A stretch of 46,301 nt of DNA from Candidatus Thorarchaeota archaeon (GTDB lineage: Archaea > Asgardarchaeota > Thorarchaeia > Thorarchaeales > Thorarchaeaceae): the NCBI GenBank assembly GCA_003345555.1, contig PRDJ01000050.1, positions 1 through 46,301 of the forward strand, given 5' to 3'. Within the stretch, counting starts at the first letter, position 1, and each line of letters starts with the position of its first letter. The position numbers and the translations under genes are program-made. Positions 40,328 to 46,301 of this stretch are shown here, piece by piece. Below the pieces are notes generated by a model, which saw nothing but the letters and a program-made list of their open reading frames with translations, did no database searches and was not told the DNA's origin.

Positions 40328-42501
40328 TAGCAGTGACGACGGACAAGTCAGCAGCACTACTGTGCACTTGTGGCAAGACGCTGCGGCTTGACTATGAGTT
40401 GCTGAAGAGGGAGACTCAGGAGACGAATCTTGCCGCCGTTGTCGCAATCCATGACTTAGTCTGCCAAGAAGACGGCCTAGCCCAGATTGAAAGTTTAATC
40501 GATGACTACGGAGGTCGTCTAGTCATTGCTGCCTGTACAAGTCAGAAAATCAGGCCAAGGATTGATCAGTATCTAAGAGCAAGGGGAAAGGATTCGTCTC
40601 AGATACAATATGTCAACATTCGAGAGCAATCTGCATGGGTGCATAGCGACCAAGATGAGGCCAGCAAGAAGAGTGCTGCTATGATTCACGGAGTTCTGGC
40701 ATGTTCTGCTCTGTCCGTACCTCTCACCTTTGAGCACAAGGAAGTACCCGCTCACGTGACTGTCATTGGCGGCGGCATATCAGGAATCGAATCAGCCCTG
40801 AGCCTTTCTAGATTGGGATATAATGTGTCCTTAATTGAACTGAGCGAGCAACTGGGCGGGCATGTGATTAGTCTGCCCCTAGTTACACCAACAGGGCGGT
40901 CCGGAAGAGAGGTCCTTAGCGGAAGATTGCAGGAACTGGAGACAAGTGAAAGGATTAGCGTTATGACAGGCGCAAGAGTGAAGTTCGTAGAAGGCGAAAT
41001 GGGAAACTTCACAGTGCACTACGTCCCGACCAAGGGCGGAGAGGAGAAGAAGTTCAAAACATCGGCCATTGTGCTCGCGATGGGTTTTCAGGAATTCAAA
41101 CCGACAGCATTGGAAGAGTACAGATACGGCAAGAACCCGAATGTGGTCACGCAGTTTGAGTTATCCCGCATGCTAAGTGAAGAGAACCTATCGAGGCCCT
41201 CTGATGGTCAGCCAATCAGAGAGATCATCATGGTCCAATGCGTGGGCAGTAGATCGGAAGACTACAAACGGGATTGTAGCAAGCTCTGCTGTACTTTCGC
41301 CATTGACAATGCATTGGAGACGATGAAGAGAGTCCCGGACGCCAAAGTCCGCATCATATACATGGACATTCGTGTGCCTTTCGAGAATGAGATAGTCTAC
41401 AAAGAGTCTCGTGAGAAGGGCGTAGACTACATTCGTGGCAGAGTCAGCATGGTCTGGGAAAAGGAGGGCAGAACTTGGGTGCGGTTTTATGACTCTCTTC
41501 TTGACAGGTACTTTGAGACAAGTCCTGATTTACTGGTGCTATCCTCAGCAATTCTGCCCGCGGAGGGGGTTACAGAGTTATCACAGTCACTTGGCTTCGC
41601 GGTGGAATACGATGGTCATGTGAAGGAGCTCTACGGCAAACTCCGACGAAATGAGACTAGGAGGAGAGGAGTGGTCGCCGTCGGCGCAATCACGCGCCCT
41701 CAGTTCGTATTTGAAGCCGTGACTGACGCACAGGCCGCCGCACTGATGCTCCATAATGAGTTACAGAATGGTAAGATTGAGACCTTTGCACGTGGTGCAG
41801 TTCTGAAAGCTGATGATTGTGTTGGCTGTAGCTTGTGTGCTCAGCAGTGTCCTCGTGGCGTACCTCTTATGGTTGAGCAAACCGATGCTGAGGCCAAGAG
41901 CGAGGCTCAGAAGATACTATTCAAGGCCACAATCGACACTCTGAACTGTCACGCTTGTGGTATATGTCAAAGTCTGTGTCCGTCTGCTGCAACTCAGCTC
42001 AACTTCCTTTCGAACGACCAGTTGTGGTCAGAAATCGAGGGAACACTAGATGGAGCAGGACCTGACTATCCAATAACTGTCTGTTTCTACTGTGAAGAGT
42101 GTGCTGTATCTACTATCGACATAGTTGGGACTCGAAGGATGGGGTACCCGGCAAGCACTCGCCTAATCCCCGTTCCGTGTTCAGGGCGGGTATCGATAAT
42201 CGATATCCTCAAGGCGTTCGAGCACGGTGCGAGCACAGTGATGGTTGCAGCCTGTGAGAAAGACCGCTGTCATATTGGCGGGACAGGAAACGAGATTGCT
42301 CAGATTCAGGTAGACGTCGCGCGAGAGATACTGGATGCCATCGGGTGGCAGGGCGAGCGGGTCGAGATGTTTAGGATGTTCAGCGCTGAACCTGAACGAT
42401 TCACACGCGCTGTAAATGAGATGGTTAAGCGAGCTCAGACTCTTGGCCCGACACCAGTTCATCTGGGCACAGCTGGGAAGTGGATGGAGGCGAGCCCTTG
42501 A
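40324..42501 (+). CDS. hdrA: HdrA-MvhD fusion protein
   Basis: A protein of 725 residues. Residues 1-135 are an N-terminal HdrA domain (ALLCTCGKTLRLDYE...). A Rossmann FAD motif (VTVIGGGISGIESALSLSRL) starts near 142, and the signature MVQCVGSRSEDYKRDCSKLCC is near 300. Two [4Fe-4S] motifs (CVGCSLCAQQCPR, CHACGICQSLCPS) lie near 499-555. The last 135 residues are an MvhD/FrhD domain, with CFYCEEC, PVPCSGRVSIIDILKAFEHG and CEKDRCHIGGTGN. In methanogens MvhD links the hydrogenase to HdrA, so the fusion suggests direct electron entry from a partner. GTG 40324 overlaps the short HdrA stop; GTG 40333 is an alternative. Confidence 0.9.
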   Translation: MIAVTTDKSAALLCTCGKTLRLDYELLKRETQETNLAAVVAIHDLVCQEDGLAQIESLIDDYGGRLVIAACTSQKIRPRIDQYLRARGKDSSQIQYVNIREQSAWVHSDQDEASKKSAAMIHGVLACSALSVPLTFEHKEVPAHVTVIGGGISGIESALSLSRLGYNVSLIELSEQLGGHVISLPLVTPTGRSGREVLSGRLQELETSERISVMTGARVKFVEGEMGNFTVHYVPTKGGEEKKFKTSAIVLAMGFQEFKPTALEEYRYGKNPNVVTQFELSRMLSEENLSRPSDGQPIREIIMVQCVGSRSEDYKRDCSKLCCTFAIDNALETMKRVPDAKVRIIYMDIRVPFENEIVYKESREKGVDYIRGRVSMVWEKEGRTWVRFYDSLLDRYFETSPDLLVLSSAILPAEGVTELSQSLGFAVEYDGHVKELYGKLRRNETRRRGVVAVGAITRPQFVFEAVTDAQAAALMLHNELQNGKIETFARGAVLKADDCVGCSLCAQQCPRGVPLMVEQTDAEAKSEAQKILFKATIDTLNCHACGICQSLCPSAATQLNFLSNDQLWSEIEGTLDGAGPDYPITVCFYCEECAVSTIDIVGTRRMGYPASTRLIPVPCSGRVSIIDILKAFEHGASTVMVAACEKDRCHIGGTGNEIAQIQVDVAREILDAIGWQGERVEMFRMFSAEPERFTRAVNEMVKRAQTLGPTPVHLGTAGKWMEASP

Positions 42502-44762
42502 GCACCATGGAAGAAGCAAGAGAGATGGCGCCCAAGAGACGTCGAATGATGGACATGGTCCTGACACTGGGCGGTCTCAGAGAGGAGTCTGCAATACCAG
42601 CTAGTAGAATCGCCGAAGAGATTGAGAACCTGAAGCGCGGACTCCTACCATTGACAGAATCAATACTGGCATTTCCAGACGCGTATTTCAACGCTTTCTT
42701 GGACATAGCTCTGCGAATAGGGCTGGTCGATCAGATAACCGACAAGGCCCTTCTCAGGGAGGCGGTCTCAAACCTTGAGAAGGCGGTATCAAGTGGTGAG
42801 TCCAAAGGCATTGCGGGCCTTCTGAACTCCCTGAAAACACTGCTTGCCAAAACAGAGAAGACTGAAGTTGAGAGCGTTGGCCGCCAAGCAGCAGACATCA
42901 CAGAATCCCTGAAGCTAATCCATGATACCATCCCAAGAGTAGAGTCGGTCCTTGGAGAGTACGATGAGAAAGCCAAGTCAAACGCCACAGGGGCAATTGC
43001 AGACATCAAATCCTTAGCAGAATCATTCTCACTCGTTCTGCAGGACTCCAGTTCGAATCCTGAAGCAAGGCTTGACGCACTTCAGAAACTCGGCACAAAG
43101 ACTAGGTACGGACCGTTCCTGCGAGCCGTTGCTCAGGTGAAGCGTGGAAAGAGAGAGGGACGGATTAGTGACGAGCGTCTGGTCAGGCTGCTTACGGGCA
43201 ACCTCGTGAACGAGCTGTATCGCGGAATGATTCTTTTCATTCTAAATAACGCCGGTTCGAAGACGGTCGTTCAGATGTCTGACTCGATGAAGGTTTCTCC
43301 TGAAAGAATCCAATTCGTAATCATCTCGATGATTCAGAGAGGCGAGGTGGAGATAGCCGGTCTCGACGGTGATGCACCAGTTTTCTCCCGCGTCCTGCCT
43401 GCCACTCCTCCAACAACACTGATAGTGAAGAGGGTGGTTCAACAGCTTCGGGGGCTTGTCAAATCGTTACAAGGGCCAGCAAAGGACTCTGCCAAGGACT
43501 CTCTTGAGCGGTTAGGTCTTGTTCAGGAAAAGCTGCAATTGCTAGGCGAATATGATGAATCGATGATATCGGATCACATGAATGCTATCCGAGAGGCTGT
43601 GGACGCGGCAACGGAGGCTGTCCTTCAGTCACAAAGCACCGAGAGCTCAGAAGACCTCCGACTGCTCGTGTCTGCGGGCCTTGAAGCATTTACAAGGTTT
43701 AGGCTCAAGATAGCGCTGGAAAAGGGTCCGCGATTGGTTTCGCAGGCGAATGTCTACGGTGAGAAGCTTGACCCCGAGGTCTACGAGAAGCTCATGGAGA
43801 CGTACCTCGACAATGAGCTCGAGCGAGGTATGATACTTGTTCTCATCCGTGAGATAGGTGCCATGACAGCACACGACCTAGCAGAAAAGACACACATCCC
43901 ACAAAACCGTGTATTCCAGCATCTGCTGCGGTTGAAGCGGGACGAGCTCCTCACGATTGCAGGAGAAACCCACGGCTACGTGCAGTATGACATTCCTCGA
44001 ACCCCAAATGAGGCTGAGATTACAATAAAGACGGTGGGCGGCTTGGCACTTCAGCTTACCAGTGCACAGAGCGATCTCAAGAGCATCTTGAGTAACCTCC
44101 GCCCCGATGACATAGGTCGGCTTGCTTCTTCTCTCGATATATTCTCCAAGTCTTGCGACAAGATGACCAAAATCAAGGTCGCAGGAAATGTGGTTGCTGA
44201 GCCCGTACTGAAGGATGTAGAAGGCAAGATCAAGTCGGCAGTCCTTCTCGCTTACCGTGCTCGCGCGAGAATCCCAAGCACGCGACCCCGAGTTACGGTG
44301 GAAGAGTTGACGGATATTGATGTTCCATCTGTAATGGACGAGTATCGCGATATGATGGGATATGCTCCGCTGCTTGGCTTTGGAACTATCAACTGGGCTC
44401 ATGCCAAGTGCCTAGGCTGCAAGTCGTGTGAGATAAGCTGCCCCGAGCACGCCATAGAGCTCAAACCAACCATGGACATTCCAAAGTTTTTCGAGTTCTC
44501 CGAAGACGATCTCAAGCTCCTGCCTGCTAACAAGGCTGCGTTCTACAGGACTGTCCGGAGCCTTGCAACCGCGAAGCCCTCCGGTAGCGTAGCATTGAAG
44601 GAAGGTTCTCCGGGATTCGGAAAGGTCGAGGTAGACCTATGGTTGTGTGTGGCCTGCAGGACATGCATAAGGCGTTGTCCTGGACCCGAAAGCGGTGCTC
44701 TGGATTTGGAGCTGAAATGGAGTCTGCCTGAAGTAGTAAAGGCAATGACTGCCCAGAGCTGA
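42498..44762 (+). CDS. Double winged-helix-like protein with C-terminal two-cluster ferredoxin
   Basis: A protein of 754 residues that I cannot match to a named family. Two internal repeats are visible: NELYRGMILFILNNAGSKTV near residue 236 and NELERGMILVLIREIGAMTA near 437. Each continues into a helix-turn-helix-like segment (MSDSMKVSPERIQFVIISMI and LAEKTHIPQNRVFQHLLRLK) and a wing ending in EIAG or TIAG. Helical regions precede and separate them. The C-terminus has CLGCKSCEISCPEHAIEL near 637 and CVACRTCIRRCPGPES near 717, giving two [4Fe-4S] sites. The TTG at 42498 overlaps the HdrA-MvhD stop (TTGA), with GGAGG seven bases upstream, so it is an integral part of the hdr operon. Confidence 0.75.
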   Translation: MSTMEEAREMAPKRRRMMDMVLTLGGLREESAIPASRIAEEIENLKRGLLPLTESILAFPDAYFNAFLDIALRIGLVDQITDKALLREAVSNLEKAVSSGESKGIAGLLNSLKTLLAKTEKTEVESVGRQAADITESLKLIHDTIPRVESVLGEYDEKAKSNATGAIADIKSLAESFSLVLQDSSSNPEARLDALQKLGTKTRYGPFLRAVAQVKRGKREGRISDERLVRLLTGNLVNELYRGMILFILNNAGSKTVVQMSDSMKVSPERIQFVIISMIQRGEVEIAGLDGDAPVFSRVLPATPPTTLIVKRVVQQLRGLVKSLQGPAKDSAKDSLERLGLVQEKLQLLGEYDESMISDHMNAIREAVDAATEAVLQSQSTESSEDLRLLVSAGLEAFTRFRLKIALEKGPRLVSQANVYGEKLDPEVYEKLMETYLDNELERGMILVLIREIGAMTAHDLAEKTHIPQNRVFQHLLRLKRDELLTIAGETHGYVQYDIPRTPNEAEITIKTVGGLALQLTSAQSDLKSILSNLRPDDIGRLASSLDIFSKSCDKMTKIKVAGNVVAEPVLKDVEGKIKSAVLLAYRARARIPSTRPRVTVEELTDIDVPSVMDEYRDMMGYAPLLGFGTINWAHAKCLGCKSCEISCPEHAIELKPTMDIPKFFEFSEDDLKLLPANKAAFYRTVRSLATAKPSGSVALKEGSPGFGKVEVDLWLCVACRTCIRRCPGPESGALDLELKWSLPEVVKAMTAQS

Positions 44763-44783
44763 TTCTTTGCCAGTTCGTAAGTC

Positions 44784-44791
44784 ATTAATAG
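44784..44791 (+). promoter_or_regulatory. TATA-like element of the acyl-CoA dehydrogenase gene
   Basis: ATTAATAG lies 47-54 bases before the TTG start at 44838, in a 75-base gap after the ferredoxin gene. It may give an independent promoter. Confidence 0.4.
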
Positions 44792-44837
44792 CGCGTGGAT
44801 ATCTGGAGTAACCACCACAGCAAGCGAGGGAGCAGAT

Positions 44838-46037
44838 TTGATAGACTTCAGTCTCACCGCTGAGCAATTTGCGCTTCAGAAGAAAGCACGAGAGTTTGCT
44901 CAACAGTATATGATTCCGTACGCTCACTACTACGACAAGACCGGCGAGTTCCCGCTGCCAATCATCCGAAAGTGCTGGGAATCCGGTCTCATGAATCTCG
45001 GCATACCAAAAGAGTACGGTGGCGCCGGGCTTGGTATTATTGACATGTGTTTAGTAGTCGAGGAGATGGCTGCAGGCTGTGCAGGGATGACAACTAGCAT
45101 CTATGCCAACTCCTTGGGTGCTGAACCGATTCTTGTCGCAGGCACGAGCGAACAGAAGGAGAAGTACTTGAGACCGCTGACGAAGGAACTGAAGTTCATT
45201 AGCTTTGCAACTTCAGAACCGGGAATGGGCAGCGATGTGGCAGGCATCCAGACTCACGCAAGGAAGGAAGGCAACCACTACGTTCTGAATGGGAGTAAGT
45301 TCTGGATCACGAACGCACCTTACGCCGACACTTTCACGATATTCGCAAGCCTAGACCCCAGTCAACGACACAAGGCTCTATGTGCATTTATCGTTGATGC
45401 AGATTCATCCGGCCTGAAGACCGGGCGCCCAGTCGAGAAGATGGGTCACAGGGCATCAGCGACATCGTCCGTTATGCTCAAGGATGTAAACGTCCCAGAA
45501 GAGAACCTGCTGGGGTCTGAAGGTCAGGGCTTCCTAATCGCAATGTCAACCTTCGCCATGACACGACCGGCAATCGCAGCATTCTCGACCGGTCTCGCGA
45601 GGGCCGCCATGGAGTTCGCCCGAGAGTACGTCAACAAGAGGGAAGCATTCGGAGAAAAGCTGCGGAAGTTCGAGGTCACGCAGTTCAAGTTGGCTGAAAT
45701 GTACATGAAAATCGAGGCCTCAAGAATGCTGTACCTTAAGGCTGCATGGGAAGCTGACACTATCGGCGATTCGACTGTCGCGGCGAGTGTTGCGAAAGCC
45801 TTTGCGACGGACGCCGCGATGTGGGTTGCGAGCGAAGCTGTTCAGCTGCACGGCGGATATGGCTACATTGACCAGTACCCACTGGAGAAACTGTTTCGCG
45901 ATGCCAAGCTGTACCAAATCTACGAGGGCACCAGCGAGATTCAGCGGCTCATTCTTGGTCGTCACGTCCTAGATGGTTATGACCCGGCGATGGAGAAGAT
46001 TCCGAGGTGGGGATCCATGACTCCCCCCGATTTCTGA
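44838..46037 (+). CDS. acd: Acyl-CoA dehydrogenase
   Basis: A flavoprotein of 399 residues that oxidises acyl-CoA to enoyl-CoA, or the reverse when driven by bifurcation. Family signatures are seen in order: FATSEPGMGSDVAGIQT (substrate loop), ITNAPYADTFTIFA (FAD contact), QFKLAEMYMKIEASRMLY, and QLHGGYGYIDQYPLEKLFRDAK with the catalytic Glu in YEGTSEIQRLILGR near residue 367. Length and Glu position fit short-chain or butyryl-CoA type enzymes. The TTG start follows GAGGGAG by about eight bases. No EtfAB genes are in the window, so the Hdr proteins may be its electron partner. Confidence 0.92.
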   Translation: MIDFSLTAEQFALQKKAREFAQQYMIPYAHYYDKTGEFPLPIIRKCWESGLMNLGIPKEYGGAGLGIIDMCLVVEEMAAGCAGMTTSIYANSLGAEPILVAGTSEQKEKYLRPLTKELKFISFATSEPGMGSDVAGIQTHARKEGNHYVLNGSKFWITNAPYADTFTIFASLDPSQRHKALCAFIVDADSSGLKTGRPVEKMGHRASATSSVMLKDVNVPEENLLGSEGQGFLIAMSTFAMTRPAIAAFSTGLARAAMEFAREYVNKREAFGEKLRKFEVTQFKLAEMYMKIEASRMLYLKAAWEADTIGDSTVAASVAKAFATDAAMWVASEAVQLHGGYGYIDQYPLEKLFRDAKLYQIYEGTSEIQRLILGRHVLDGYDPAMEKIPRWGSMTPPDF

Positions 46038-46301
46038 GCACGAAGGCAGGTACAGTCAGGCTAGAATCGTGCAGAGGGCAGGCCCACTGAAGTAACTTGA
46101 CATTGCTATGGAGCCACAATGCGGTCCTATGCGTAGACGTCAATCACCTTTCATCTGGACTTTCGAGACATTCAGCCAAACGGGCGGCCATTACTATATT
46201 TCCGGAGGCTTAACGCCCATTGATGACATCAGGATGAAAACCTGCCCACGATGGTGTAGCTGCTCCGTTAGTACATTCCAGAGAGCATCTCCATAAGTGC
46301 G
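46038..46301. other. Right-edge non-coding stretch
   Basis: No frame on either strand has a recognisable family or a convincing ribosome-binding site, and no tRNA pattern was found. A short TTACTATATTTCC run near 46191 could be a promoter for a gene beyond the edge. Confidence 0.4.

Noticed and set aside
1..46301. Search for CRISPR arrays, insertion sequences and prophage genes
   Set aside because: No regularly spaced direct repeats, transposase motifs, terminal inverted repeats or phage structural genes were seen by eye.

Overview
The window is archaeal chromosome. It carries genes found only in Archaea, or shared by Archaea and eukaryotes: KEOPS (Kae1, Bud32, Pcc1), S3Ae, an Lsm protein, RpoL/Rpb11, TFS, Csl4, PCNA, PriS, GINS, Orc1/Cdc6, the PolD small subunit, HerA/NurA, a GPN-loop GTPase and UPF0200/0201/0147. 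It also has tRNA introns and TATA-type promoters. By eye the base composition is close to half GC, gene density is high, and many genes start with TTG or GTG behind clear Shine-Dalgarno sequences. The PolD subunit argues against Crenarchaeota. A tandem Roadblock protein beside an MglA-like small GTPase, together with a soluble Hdr/acyl-CoA dehydrogenase cluster, points to an Asgard archaeon, perhaps of Thorarchaeota type. That placement is inference; no marker was compared against a database.

Layout. 1-168: start of a histone-deacetylase-family gene running off the left edge. 328-435: intron-containing tRNA-Pro. 485-4120: RNA and nucleotide housekeeping (ThpR, UPF0200 kinase, UPF0201, tRNA G10 methyltransferase, GPN GTPase). 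4354-6414: archaeal XRE-type regulator behind a long inverted repeat, then an HD phosphohydrolase. 6538-9031: a three-gene operon of a double-Roadblock protein, an unrecognised 306-residue protein and an MglA-like GTPase. 9144-14240: CTP synthase with an unusual insertion, NurA, HerA and an unrecognised helical protein. 14265-14546: a small winged-helix regulator that appears to start at CTG. 14691-20975: DUF460 protein, Lsm, Kae1, Bud32, S15, a RecJ/Cdc45-like protein lacking catalytic motifs, and Pcc1. 20983-24560: FAU-1, UPF0147, a p27-like zinc protein, S3Ae and a tiny zinc ribbon. 24705-24988: two tRNAs, one apparently with a non-canonical intron. 25112-27499: phosphohexomutase and an AbrB-PhoU protein.

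27713-37480 is an information-processing region. It contains DP1, Orc1/Cdc6 with an ORB-like site in its upstream gap, a METTL5-like methyltransferase, Csl4, RpoL, an RNase III-fold protein, TFS, a small possible OB-fold protein, PCNA, PriS, GINS and two small proteins. Exosome, RNA polymerase, replisome and elongation factor genes are thus co-directional and tightly packed.

37653-46037 is a redox cluster: HdrC, HdrB, a short HdrA, a long HdrA fused to an MvhD domain, an unusual protein with two winged-helix-like modules and a C-terminal two-cluster ferredoxin, and an acyl-CoA dehydrogenase. The set suggests soluble, possibly flavin-bifurcating electron transfer coupled to acyl-CoA oxidation or enoyl-CoA reduction. 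The most promising possibly undescribed items are the double-Roadblock/MglA operon and the winged-helix/ferredoxin protein of the Hdr cluster. No insertion sequence, phage gene or CRISPR array was seen.
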